Assembly: GCA_013154385.1 (NCBI GenBank)
Contig: JAADCO010000152.1
Coordinates: 1-15,871 of the forward strand
DNA from: Thermodesulfobacteriota bacterium
GTDB taxonomy: Bacteria; Desulfobacterota; Thermodesulfobacteria; Thermodesulfobacteriales; Thermodesulfatatoraceae
Direction: 5' to 3'
Length of the DNA stretch: 15,871 nucleotides
In this document: one piece after another, positions 6,915 to 13,755 of the stretch
Layout: every line of letters begins with the position of its first letter
Position numbering within the stretch: position 1 is the first letter of the stretch
The notes under the pieces: model-generated
Seen by the model: the letters and a program-made list of their open reading frames with translations, nothing else
Database searches by the model: none
Told to the model about the DNA's origin: nothing
Translations under genes and position numbers: made by a program

Positions 6915-6928
6915 AGCAATTTATTGCT
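6915..6928. promoter_or_regulatory. 14-bp palindrome between divergent ykvA-like gene and ispG
   Basis: AGCAATTTATTGCT is a perfect inverted repeat with 6-bp arms and a 2-bp centre. It is placed 18 bp upstream of the ykvA-like GTG and about 48 bp upstream of the expected ispG transcription start, so one bound protein could affect both genes. No known regulator motif is recognised. Confidence 0.35.
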
Positions 6929-6953
6929 TCTTCCTATCAGAGCAGGCAAAAAG

Positions 6954-6962
6954 TGTTATACT
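6954..6962 (+). promoter_or_regulatory. Extended -10 promoter element of ispG
   Basis: TGTTATACT contains TGn followed by TATACT (6957-6962), an extended -10 box with a 5 of 6 match. No good -35 is seen at 16-18 nt, which is typical of extended -10 promoters. The ispG ATG starts only 9 nt after the box, so the transcript would start at or within about 3 nt of the ATG. Confidence 0.55.
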
Positions 6963-6971
6963 CTTAATAGG

Positions 6972-8066
6972 ATGAGCCGGCAAGAAAAGGTGCGAAAAAA
7001 GACAAAAACCATCCACGTTGGTTCCGTTCCCGTGGGCGGCGGGCATCCGGTGGTGGTGCAATCCATGACCAACACGGACACGCGGGACGTGGACGCCACC
7101 GTGGCGCAGATCAAGCGCCTCGAGGAAGTGGGTTGCGAGATCATCCGGGTGGCGGTGCCTGACGAAGAAGCCGCGCGCGCCATAGGAGACATCAAGAAAA
7201 AGATAGGCATTCCCCTCATCGCGGACATCCACTTCGACTGGCGCCTGGCGATCTCCGCCCTGGAGCAGGGGGCCGACGGCCTGCGGATCAATCCCGGCAA
7301 CATCAAGGGACTGGAAAACGTCAAGAAGGTCATCCTGGCGGCCAAGGAGCGCGGGGCGGCGGTGCGCATCGGCGTGAACGCCGGCTCCCTCGAAAAGGAC
7401 CTGCGCCGCAAATACGGCGGGGCCACACCCGAGGCCCTGGTGGAAAGCGCCCTGCGCCATCTGGATTTCATCGTGGGGGACCTGGGCTTTGAAAACCTCA
7501 AGGTCTCCCTCAAGTCCTCCGACGTCTGGACCACCATCGAGGCCTATCGTCTCTTTGCGGAAAAGAGCGACTTTCCCCTCCATCTGGGGGTGACCGAAGC
7601 CGGCGGCCTCATTGCCGGCACGGTGAAGAGCGCCTTTGCCCTGGGAGTCCTCCTCTCCGAAGGCATCGGGGACACCCTGCGGGTCTCCCTCACCCGCGAT
7701 CCGGAGGAAGAGGTCCACGTGGCCTACGAGATCCTGCGCACCGTGGGCCTGCGGCATCGCGGGCCGGAGATCATCTCCTGCCCCACGTGCGGCCGCTGCG
7801 AAATAGACCTCTTCCGCATTGCCGAAGAAGTCGAGCGCTTCGCCCGCAAGATAGAGCATCCGCTCAAGCTGGCGGTCATGGGTTGCGTGGTCAACGGGCC
7901 CGGGGAGGCGCGCGAAGCCGACGTGGGGCTTGCCGGAGGCAAGGGCGTGGGGCTCATCTTCCGCAAGGGGCGCATCATCCGCAAGGTCAAGGAGGAAGAG
8001 ATCCTTCCGGCCTTCTTCGAGGAGGTGGAGTCCTTCCTCCGAGAGCTCAACTCTTCTTCAGCTTGA
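6972..8066 (+). CDS. ispG: 4-hydroxy-3-methylbut-2-en-1-yl diphosphate synthase IspG
   Basis: A 364-aa [4Fe-4S] enzyme of the MEP isoprenoid pathway, converting methylerythritol cyclodiphosphate to HMBPP by reductive dehydration. The TIM-barrel part starts at about 12 (IHVGSVPVGGGHPVVVQSMT, 14-33) with ADIHFDWRLA (84-93) and RINPGNI (105-111). The C-terminal cluster domain has C270PTC273, GC305VVNGPGE312, the three cluster cysteines and the conserved Glu; these positions match the Escherichia coli enzyme. Length is that of the common bacterial short form. The frame is open back to a TTG at 6924, but those 16 codons show no IspG character, so ATG 6972 is chosen even though only AGG abuts it and no spaced ribosome binding site exists. 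Its end overlaps rsmI by 20 bp on the opposite strand. Confidence 0.96.
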   Translation: MSRQEKVRKKTKTIHVGSVPVGGGHPVVVQSMTNTDTRDVDATVAQIKRLEEVGCEIIRVAVPDEEAARAIGDIKKKIGIPLIADIHFDWRLAISALEQGADGLRINPGNIKGLENVKKVILAAKERGAAVRIGVNAGSLEKDLRRKYGGATPEALVESALRHLDFIVGDLGFENLKVSLKSSDVWTTIEAYRLFAEKSDFPLHLGVTEAGGLIAGTVKSAFALGVLLSEGIGDTLRVSLTRDPEEEVHVAYEILRTVGLRHRGPEIISCPTCGRCEIDLFRIAEEVERFARKIEHPLKLAVMGCVVNGPGEAREADVGLAGGKGVGLIFRKGRIIRKVKEEEILPAFFEEVESFLRELNSSSA

Positions 8067-8910
8067 GCCCCAGGCGATAGATCTCCTTGGCCGAGAGGCC
8101 GGTCCTCTGGGCCAGGAGGCGGCTGGCCTCCTTGAGCGGAACCCCTTCGTCCAAGAGGCGGGAGAGCTCTTCCTCGACCTCGACGCCTTCCGGTTCTTCG
8201 CGGCTCTTCGCGGCTCCTTCGATGACCAGGGTCACCTCGCCCCGGGCCTCCTCCCCGGCAAAGCGCTCCTTCAGCGCCGAAAGCTCGCTCAGGGTGTACT
8301 CCTCGTGGCGCTTGGTCATCTCCCGCGCGAGGAAGACGCGCCTTTCCCCGAGGATCTCGTAGAGGTCTTCCAGGGTCTCGGCGAGGCGATGGGGGGATTC
8401 GAAGAGCACGAGGGGACGCCTCTCGTGGGCGACTTCCGAGAGGTATTTCCTTCTCTCCCCCCGCTTGGCCGGAGGGAACCCGAGATAGAGAAACCCGCGG
8501 CGCAGGTCGAAACCGGAAACACTCAGGGCGGCGGCCAGGGCCGAGGGACCGGGGACCGGGCGCACGGGCACCCCCTCTTCGTGGGCCAGGGCCACCAGCC
8601 TGGCCCCGGGGTCGGATATGCCCGGGGTCCCGGCTTCGCTTATCAGGGCCACGCTTTGCCCCTGCTTGAGGGCCGCTATCAACTGAGGCGCGCGCTCGTT
8701 TTCGTTGTGCTCGTGATAGGCCACGAGCTTCGGCCCGCGGATTCCGAAGCGGTTGAGGAGCTTCAGGGCCGTGCGCGTGTCCTCGCAGGCCAGGATGTCT
8801 GCGCTCTCGAGGATGTCCAGGGCCCGGAGGGTGATGTCGCGCAGGTTGCCGATGGGCGTGGCCACTACATAGAGGACGCCGGCCTCAGCTCTTTGCTTGT
8901 TTTCGGACAT
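8047..8910 (-). CDS. rsmI: 16S rRNA (cytidine(1402)-2'-O)-methyltransferase RsmI
   Basis: A 287-aa SAM-dependent methyltransferase of the tetrapyrrole-methylase fold that 2'-O-methylates C1402 at the ribosomal decoding centre. Motifs: VATPIGNLRDIT (16-27), CEDTR (42-46), EAGTPGISDPG (92-102), PGPSA (120-124), FESPHR (170-175) and REMTKRHEE (196-204). Length is usual. The ATG at 8910 is chosen over an upstream one at 8952 because the conserved LYVVATPIG core begins 12 residues after it. It overlaps the end of the upstream phosphatidyltransferase by 26 bp and has no clear ribosome binding site, so translation is probably coupled. The 3' end overlaps ispG by 20 bp on the other strand. Confidence 0.95.
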   Translation of the reverse strand: MSENKQRAEAGVLYVVATPIGNLRDITLRALDILESADILACEDTRTALKLLNRFGIRGPKLVAYHEHNENERAPQLIAALKQGQSVALISEAGTPGISDPGARLVALAHEEGVPVRPVPGPSALAAALSVSGFDLRRGFLYLGFPPAKRGERRKYLSEVAHERRPLVLFESPHRLAETLEDLYEILGERRVFLAREMTKRHEEYTLSELSALKERFAGEEARGEVTLVIEGAAKSREEPEGVEVEEELSRLLDEGVPLKEASRLLAQRTGLSAKEIYRLGLKLKKS

Positions 8911-9475
8911 GGATGATGCGCTGGAGGGCCGTGAGGTTGGTGAAGACCGCAAGGATCGCCAGCACGGGAAGGAGCCAGCCCGTGATCAGGCCGCCGGTCA
9001 GGAGAAGGAGCCGCTCGAAGCGGGTGAGGAGCCCGACCTTGCACTCAAAGCCCAGGGCCTCGGCCCGCGCCCTGGTGTAGCTCACCATGAGGGAGCCCGA
9101 CAGGGCGAAGAAGAGGAGGAGGACCGCCAGGGATTGGTTGGTCTCCAGGAGGAAATAGAGGAGTCCGCCGAAGATGACGATCTCGGAGTAGCGATCCAGG
9201 GTGGAATCAAGGAAGGCGCCGAACTTGGTCTGCTGTCCGGACCGGCGGGCCAGGAGCCCGTCCACGGCATCGAGGGGGCCGAAGATGGCCAGCATCAGCC
9301 CTCCGAGGCGCAGATAGCCCAGCGCCAGGACGACGCCCACCGCCACGCAACCGAGGAACCCGAGGATGGTCACCGTGTTGGGAGAGACGCGCAGGCGGGC
9401 CAAGAAATCGGCAATGGGTGCCAGAAAAGGTTGACTCCAGGCGCGCACACGGTCCGTCAGGGTGAAGGTGGCCAT
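8885..9475 (-). CDS. CDP-alcohol phosphatidyltransferase, resembling phosphatidylinositol-phosphate synthase
   Basis: A 196-aa integral membrane enzyme with about six hydrophobic segments. The complete CDP-AP motif is visible: D69-x2-D72-G73-x2-A76-R77-x8-G86-x3-D90-x3-D94, the two-metal active site. The following stretch VSYTRARAEALGF (131-143) and KVGLLTRFERLL (146-157) looks like the branch that joins CDP-diacylglycerol or CDP-archaeol to inositol phosphate, as in mycobacterial PIP synthase and archaeal AIP synthase, rather than like PgsA glycerophosphate or PssA serine enzymes. With ino1 in the same window, an inositol-phosphate acceptor is reasonable but inferred. GGGAGG lies 5 nt upstream of the ATG at 9475; an upstream in-frame ATG at 9523 is less likely. 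It sits between EamA and rsmI genes. Confidence 0.88.
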   Translation of the reverse strand: MATFTLTDRVRAWSQPFLAPIADFLARLRVSPNTVTILGFLGCVAVGVVLALGYLRLGGLMLAIFGPLDAVDGLLARRSGQQTKFGAFLDSTLDRYSEIVIFGGLLYFLLETNQSLAVLLLFFALSGSLMVSYTRARAEALGFECKVGLLTRFERLLLLTGGLITGWLLPVLAILAVFTNLTALQRIIHVRKQAKS

Positions 9476-9493
9476 GATTCCTCCCTCCCCCGA

Positions 9494-9523
9494 ATAATAA
9501 CCTCTTGTGCGTGCAAAAGCCAA
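9494..9523 (-). promoter_or_regulatory. Possible promoter of the CDP-alcohol phosphatidyltransferase gene
   Basis: Minus-strand TTGGCT (9523-9518), 18-nt spacer and TATTAT (9499-9494) in the AT-rich 57-bp gap after the EamA gene. The -10 matches 5 of 6, the -35 only 3 of 6, so this is a weak candidate that would give phosphatidyltransferase-rsmI an independent start. Confidence 0.35.
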
Positions 9524-9532
9524 ATTATTTTT

Positions 9533-10399
9533 TCAGGAAAGGGCGATGAGGAAGACGCCGGCCAGCATGAGGACGGCTCCGAGGAGCCGGCTGGCCAGGG
9601 CCTCCTCCCGAAACACGAGCCCGCCCATGAGGACGCCGAAGAGCACGCTCAGCCTCTTTACGGCGATCATGTAGGCGGCCGGGGCCAGGCTGATGGCCCA
9701 CATGTGGCAGATGACCATGGCGCTCTGGGCCAGGCCCACGAGGAGCACCCCGCGCGGACAGAGGCGGATCAGTTCGAGCGGACGCACCCGGAAGAAGATC
9801 CGCAACACCGCCACGGCGAAGACGCCGTGCACCACGAAGTAGAAGCAGGCGAAGAAAAAGGGGCTTGAGTGTTGCACGGCCAGTTTACCCAGGACCGAGG
9901 TAATGGCATATAGAAAGGCTACGAGCAGCATGAGAAGGGAGCCGCGCTCCCGCAGGATGGCCCGGAAAGGGGCCAGCAAGCCCTGGTGCAGGGTGTTGAG
10001 GTGGAGGGCGTAGCTTCCGCAAACGATGAGGAAGATGCCCAGGATGCCCTGGGTGTTCAAGTGCTCCCCCAGGATGAGGGCCCCGGTGACGATCATGAAG
10101 GCCGGGGTGAAGGCCAGGAAGGGCACGGTGAGCGAAAGGGGAGAGACCCGGAGGGCCTCCATGTAGCAGAGGAGGGCCGTGGTCTCCAGCGGCAGGAGGA
10201 TGAGCACCGTGCGCCAGAACACGCGGTCAAGCGGCGGCCAGGGCTGGAGCAAGAGCAGGGGCAGGAGGAAGAAGATGGGGGCCAGGACGCGCGCCAGGGC
10301 CATCTTGGCCGTGCCGAAGGGACGCAGGTAATGTTTGACCAGGGCGTCCCCCGCGGCGGTGAAGAACGCGGTGGCCACCGCTATTCCGAGCCAGAGCAT
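9533..10399 (-). CDS. EamA/DMT-superfamily transporter
   Basis: A 288-aa inner-membrane protein with about ten hydrophobic helices in two EamA repeats (roughly 1-137 and 150-287). The first repeat ends in PLSLTVPFLAFTPAFMIVTG then ALILGEHL, and the second in KRLSVLFGVLMGGLVFREE followed by a last helix; the P/F...GEHL and FREE helix ends are typical of the drug/metabolite transporter superfamily. The substrate cannot be deduced; known members export amino acids, nucleobases or other metabolites. Only a weak ribosome binding site (AGATGAAG) precedes the ATG. It is divergent from mtaD across 45 bp and is followed at 57 bp by the phosphatidyltransferase gene. Confidence 0.88.
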   Translation of the reverse strand: MLWLGIAVATAFFTAAGDALVKHYLRPFGTAKMALARVLAPIFFLLPLLLLQPWPPLDRVFWRTVLILLPLETTALLCYMEALRVSPLSLTVPFLAFTPAFMIVTGALILGEHLNTQGILGIFLIVCGSYALHLNTLHQGLLAPFRAILRERGSLLMLLVAFLYAITSVLGKLAVQHSSPFFFACFYFVVHGVFAVAVLRIFFRVRPLELIRLCPRGVLLVGLAQSAMVICHMWAISLAPAAYMIAVKRLSVLFGVLMGGLVFREEALASRLLGAVLMLAGVFLIALS

Positions 10400-10444
10400 G
10401 ACTTCATCTAAGGGCGTGCCCGAGAAGCGTCAAGAGGAGGAGAG

Positions 10445-11752
10445 ATGAAGAAGATCGTTTCCGCCAAAGTGATCATGGTCTCCTGGGACAAAGAACCCCT
10501 CTTCCACAAGGCCCTCCTGGTGGAGGACGGAAAGGTCGCGGCGCTCGGCGAAAGAGAAGTCCTCGTGTCGCAGCATCCGGAGGCCGAGGTCTTCGACTTC
10601 CCCGAAGGGCTGATCCTTCCCGGCCTGGCCAACACCCACACCCACGCCTCGATGACCATCTTCCGCGGGCTGGCCGACGATCTGCCCCTGATGACCTGGC
10701 TTGAGAAATACATCTTCCCCGTGGAGAAGCATCTCCGGCGGGAATGGGTCTACTGGGGGGCCAAGCTGGCCATCGCCGAGATGCTCCGCTCCGGGGTGAC
10801 GGTCTTTGCGGACATGTATCTCTTCGAACCGGAGGTCATCCGGGCGGTGGAGGAAGCCGGAATCCGCGCGGCCCTGGGAGAAGGGCTCTTCGACTTCCCC
10901 TCCCCGGGCTACGGTCCGCTGGAGAAGGGGCTCGCCCTCACCGAGGAGCTCCTGCGCCAGTACGAGGGGCATCCGCGGATCAACATCCTCGTCTGTCCGC
11001 ACGCCACCTACACCTGTTCCCCTGAGACCCTGAAAAAGGCCAAGGAGATAGCCGACCGCTTCGGCGCGCTGGTGCACATCCATCTCTCCGAGACCAAGGA
11101 AGAGGTCAGCCTGATCAAGGCCCGCTACGGGCGCCGGCCGCCGGCTCATCTCGATGAGCTGGGGCTCCTCGACGACCGTCTCCTGGTGGCTCACGCCGTC
11201 CAGCTGGTGGACGAAGAGATCGAGCTCTTTGCCCGAAAGGGCGTAAGGGTGGCGCACTGCCCGGAGAGCAACCTGAAGCTCGGTTCCGGCGTGGCCCCGG
11301 TGGTGGCCCTCCTTGAGGCCGGGGTGACCACCGCCATAGGGACCGACGGTCCGGCCAGCAACAACGACCTCGATTTGCTCACCGAGCTCCGCACCGCGGC
11401 CCTGGTGCAGAAGGGGCTTTCCTTCGACCCCACCAGGTTGCCGGCGAAAACCGTCTTTCGCATGGCCACGGAGCTGGGCGCCGAGGCGCTCGACTTCAAG
11501 GGCTGCGGCCGCCTCGAACCGGGATGGTGCGCTGATCTCGCGGTGGTGGACCTCGGAAGGCCCCATCTGACGCCGCTTCACGACCCCTTGTCGCTTCTGG
11601 TTTACAGCGCCAGGGGCGGGGACGTGGAAGCGGTGATGGTGGATGGGAACTGGATCATGCGCGGGGGGCGGGTGCTCACCTTCGACGAAGAGGAGGCCCG
11701 CTTGCAGGTGCAGCGCATAGGTGAAGAGATAAGGTCCATGCTCAGGAAGTGA
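10445..11752 (+). CDS. mtaD: 5-methylthioadenosine/S-adenosylhomocysteine deaminase family amidohydrolase
   Basis: A 435-aa metal-dependent amidohydrolase. The TIM barrel carries the metal and catalytic residues: NTHTH (63-67, H65/H67), CPHATYTCSP (184-193), HIHLSET (211-217) with H213 and E216, VAH (248-250) and GTDGPASNNDLD (299-310) with D301. A small beta-sandwich built from both ends (about 1-60 and 380-435) is typical. Family members deaminate MTA, SAH or adenosine to the inosine analogues, an alternative to SAH hydrolase in anaerobes and archaea. Related amidohydrolases such as guanine or chlorohydrolase-like enzymes share this build, so the substrate is not certain. GAGGAGGAG lies just before the ATG. 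Its end overlaps the LOG-family gene by 11 bp on the other strand. Confidence 0.88.
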   Translation: MKKIVSAKVIMVSWDKEPLFHKALLVEDGKVAALGEREVLVSQHPEAEVFDFPEGLILPGLANTHTHASMTIFRGLADDLPLMTWLEKYIFPVEKHLRREWVYWGAKLAIAEMLRSGVTVFADMYLFEPEVIRAVEEAGIRAALGEGLFDFPSPGYGPLEKGLALTEELLRQYEGHPRINILVCPHATYTCSPETLKKAKEIADRFGALVHIHLSETKEEVSLIKARYGRRPPAHLDELGLLDDRLLVAHAVQLVDEEIELFARKGVRVAHCPESNLKLGSGVAPVVALLEAGVTTAIGTDGPASNNDLDLLTELRTAALVQKGLSFDPTRLPAKTVFRMATELGAEALDFKGCGRLEPGWCADLAVVDLGRPHLTPLHDPLSLLVYSARGGDVEAVMVDGNWIMRGGRVLTFDEEEARLQVQRIGEEIRSMLRK

Positions 11753-12221
11753 CCTTCTTCACCTCGAGGAGCTCGAAGACCTTTTGCACGGCCTCTTCCG
11801 GGGTCTCCACGTAGGAGACACCCTCAATGTTGGGCCAGGTGCGCAGCCCCACCACGGGTTTCCACATCTTCAAGGCCAGGGCGATCTCCGAGAGCGTGCC
11901 GTAGCCTCCGGAGATGGCGATGGCCGCTTCCGCCGTGCGCACCAGGACCACGTTCCTCGCCTGGCCGAGATCCGTGACCACGGGGATCTGGACGTAAGGG
12001 TTGGCGTCTTCGGCGCGGTTGCCCGGAAGGATGCCCACGGTCATGCCTCCGGCTTCCACGGCCCCGCGGGAGGCGGCTTCCATGACGCCTCCGAGCCCGC
12101 CGGTGAAGACCACGGCTTTCGGAGCCAGGAGTTTGCCCACTTCGTAGGCCAGTTGATAGATCTCTCCCTCGCAGATGCCCGCTCCGAAGACGGCGATGCG
12201 GCGTTTATTCCTGAAATCCAT
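11742..12221 (-). CDS. LOG-like TIGR00725-family protein (Rossmann-fold nucleotide-binding)
   Basis: A 159-aa protein with IAVFGAG (9-15), TGGLGGVMEAASRGA (40-54), TVGILPG (61-67), and SGGYGTLSEIALAL (104-117). The last motif corresponds to the PGGxGTxxE signature of LOG/lysine-decarboxylase-like proteins, but the Pro is replaced by Ser as in the TIGR00725 branch. LOG enzymes release bases from nucleoside 5'-monophosphates; for this branch the function is not established. GGTGGGGG precedes the ATG, which lies 17 bp inside the end of pcm, so the two are co-translated. Confidence 0.88.
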   Translation of the reverse strand: MDFRNKRRIAVFGAGICEGEIYQLAYEVGKLLAPKAVVFTGGLGGVMEAASRGAVEAGGMTVGILPGNRAEDANPYVQIPVVTDLGQARNVVLVRTAEAAIAISGGYGTLSEIALALKMWKPVVGLRTWPNIEGVSYVETPEEAVQKVFELLEVKKVTS

Positions 12222-12855
12222 GTTCCCCCACCAGTTTCACGAATCTTACCGCGCCCAGGTTTTCCTTGAACAGCTTGTCGCCCTTCTTGGTGATCTTGAT
12301 GAGGTACTGGGACCATTCGTCTCCCACGGGCATGACCAGGCGCCCGCCGTCTTTGAGTTGCTCGATCAGCGGCTCCGGGATCTTCGGCCCCGCGGCGGTG
12401 ACGATGATGGCGTCGAAGGGCGCGGCTTCGGGCCAGCCCTTGGTGCCGTCTCCCACCTTGATGTGGACGTTGCGATAGCCAAGTTTTTCGAGGAGCCTTT
12501 TCGCGCGGTGGGCAAGGCTCGGATAGCGCTCGATGGAATAGACCTCGTCGGCGAGTTCCGCGAGAAGCGCCGTCTGGTATCCGGACCCCGTGCCGATCTC
12601 GAGGACCTTTTCCGGGCCTTTGAGTTCCAGGGCCTCGGTCATCAGGGCCACGATGTAGGGCTGAGAGATGGTCTGCCCCTCTCCGATGGGCAGGGGATAG
12701 TCGCCGTAGGCCTGATCCTTCAGGGCTTCGTCCACGAAGAGGTGCCGGGGGATCTTGCGCATGGCCGCCAGCACCCTCGGGTCGCGGATGCCGCGGGCGG
12801 CAATCTGGGTCTGGACCATGCGGTCTCTGGCACGCTGGTAAATGTCAGGCTCCAT
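12205..12855 (-). CDS. pcm: Protein-L-isoaspartate O-methyltransferase
   Basis: A 216-aa SAM-dependent methyltransferase that methylates isoaspartyl residues in aged proteins, starting their repair. Motifs: YPLPIGEGQTISQPYIVA (53-70), SAM loop VLEIGTGSGYQTALLA (84-99), Y106SIER110, VGDGTKGWPE and FDAIIVTAA. Length and order match bacterial Pcm. AAGGAG lies 6 nt upstream of the ATG and overlaps the end of the lipoprotein gene before it, with only 3 nt between the genes. SAH formed here could be deaminated by MtaD encoded on the facing strand. A repair enzyme for heat-damaged protein fits a thermophile but is not diagnostic. Confidence 0.96.
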   Translation of the reverse strand: MEPDIYQRARDRMVQTQIAARGIRDPRVLAAMRKIPRHLFVDEALKDQAYGDYPLPIGEGQTISQPYIVALMTEALELKGPEKVLEIGTGSGYQTALLAELADEVYSIERYPSLAHRAKRLLEKLGYRNVHIKVGDGTKGWPEAAPFDAIIVTAAGPKIPEPLIEQLKDGGRLVMPVGDEWSQYLIKITKKGDKLFKENLGAVRFVKLVGEHGFQE

Positions 12856-12858
12856 GGT

Positions 12859-13200
12859 CTACTCCTTTTGACGACGCACGAGATATATGCAATCCGAGGC
12901 CCGGTCACCCGTGAAACGGATGCGGAGGATCTCCACCTCTTCCTCTCCCAGCTTTTTGCCCAAAAGCGGGAGTTTGCTGAGCGTGTCTTCGTTGACGTGA
13001 TAATAGTACCACTCTTCGATGTTCGGCGGTTGACGAACTACCTTATCCGGCGGCCCGAGGAGCTGATAGACCTCCTGCTTGGTGGAGACCCCTTTCCGGA
13101 TGAGGCAGGCTTCCGAGGCCAGGTTCCTCTCCGGTGCCCCCGAACAATTTAAGAGCCAGAGCGCCAAAAAGACGATAAGGAGAAAGTAGGGCCGCTTCAT
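12859..13200 (-). CDS. BamE/SmpA-like small lipoprotein
   Basis: A 113-aa exported protein. Residues 1-18 (MKRPYFLLIVFLALWLLN) are a signal peptide ending at C19, giving a lipobox LLN-C; Asn at -1 is unusual since Gly, Ala or Ser is the norm. The mature part has LIRKGVSTKQEVYQLLGPPD, the pattern of SmpA/OmlA/BamE domains, where a turn before LGxP is conserved, and then EEWYYYH. BamE is an accessory lipoprotein of the beta-barrel assembly complex; this protein could be that or a related lipoprotein. The frame is open to 13305, but the ATG at 13200 starts the signal peptide. A perfect TATAAT lies 9 nt before it with no clear ribosome binding site. It heads the pcm-LOG operon. Confidence 0.78.
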   Translation of the reverse strand: MKRPYFLLIVFLALWLLNCSGAPERNLASEACLIRKGVSTKQEVYQLLGPPDKVVRQPPNIEEWYYYHVNEDTLSKLPLLGKKLGEEEVEILRIRFTGDRASDCIYLVRRQKE

Positions 13201-13209
13201 ACGGCCCTG

Positions 13210-13215
13210 ATTATA
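13210..13215 (-). promoter_or_regulatory. Consensus -10 box (TATAAT) of the BamE-like/pcm/LOG operon
   Basis: TATAAT read on the minus strand is a 6 of 6 match. A -35 at 17 nt is poor. The ATG of the BamE-like gene begins 9 nt further on, so the predicted transcript start is within about 3 nt of the ATG. The same AT-rich patch could also serve the divergent acidic zinc-ribbon gene. Confidence 0.55.
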
Positions 13216-13248
13216 AACAATCTTTGATCCTTCTGGCCAGGAGGAAAA

Positions 13249-13755
13249 ATGCGTTGTCCCAAGTGTAAGCTCATCATCGCCGAATACTTTCGTCTCTGTC
13301 CCCAATGTCAGTCAGATCTGCGAGAATTGAACGAGCTCTTCGGGCCCTTTTACGAGCCTCATCCCGAGGCCTTCGAGGGGCTCTTCGAGGGCGAAGGTCC
13401 GGAGCCCGTCGAGGATTTCGCGGAAGACCTCCTTTTTGCCGAAGACCAGGTCGAGGAGGAGTCTCTGGCCCAACCCGAGCCCGAGGACGAGGAGGAAGAC
13501 CTGATCTTTGCCGCGGAAGAGCCTGAGTTCGACCTCGAGGATCTCGATCTGACGGAAGAGGAAGTTTCCGTGCTCGAGGAGGCCGAGGAGCCGGAAGAGG
13601 TGCTCTTGGCCGTGGACGAGGCCGAGGAGGAAGAGCTCTTCGTCGAGGAAGTGGAAGAAGAACCTCTGGCCGAGATCCGGGAAGACCTCCTCGACGACCT
13701 GGAGGAGATCGGGGACCTGATCCCCGAAGACCTGACGGAAAGAAGCGCTACCTGA
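13249..13755 (+). CDS. Zinc-ribbon protein with an extremely acidic tail, unknown function
   Basis: A 168-aa protein. The first 20 residues form a zinc ribbon with two CxxC pairs: C3-P-K-C6 and C17-P-Q-C20. The rest is very acidic: by my count 64 of 168 residues are Glu or Asp (about 38%), against only about 7 Lys plus Arg. The tail has amphipathic-looking repeats of hydrophobic residues between acidic runs, such as EFDLEDLDLTEEEVSVLEE, and probably has helical or disordered character. No signal peptide or membrane segment is visible. GGAGG lies 5 nt before the ATG, so translation is well supported. It is divergent from the BamE-like operon and converges on bamD with an 8-bp overlap. No function is assigned; nucleic-acid mimicry, metal buffering or protein binding are guesses. 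Confidence 0.85.
   Translation: MRCPKCKLIIAEYFRLCPQCQSDLRELNELFGPFYEPHPEAFEGLFEGEGPEPVEDFAEDLLFAEDQVEEESLAQPEPEDEEEDLIFAAEEPEFDLEDLDLTEEEVSVLEEAEEPEEVLLAVDEAEEEELFVEEVEEEPLAEIREDLLDDLEEIGDLIPEDLTERSAT

Noticed and set aside
6924..6971. TTG start 16 codons upstream for ispG
   Set aside because: The added residues lack IspG character and would run through the -10 element; ATG 6972 aligns with the family start.
10400..10444. SAH or SAM riboswitch upstream of mtaD
   Set aside because: The gap to the divergent EamA gene is only 45 bp, too short, and no conserved structure is visible.
10430..11581. 383-codon frame on the minus strand opposite mtaD
   Set aside because: Antisense shadow of a well-supported amidohydrolase; His/Gly/Val-rich low-information product.
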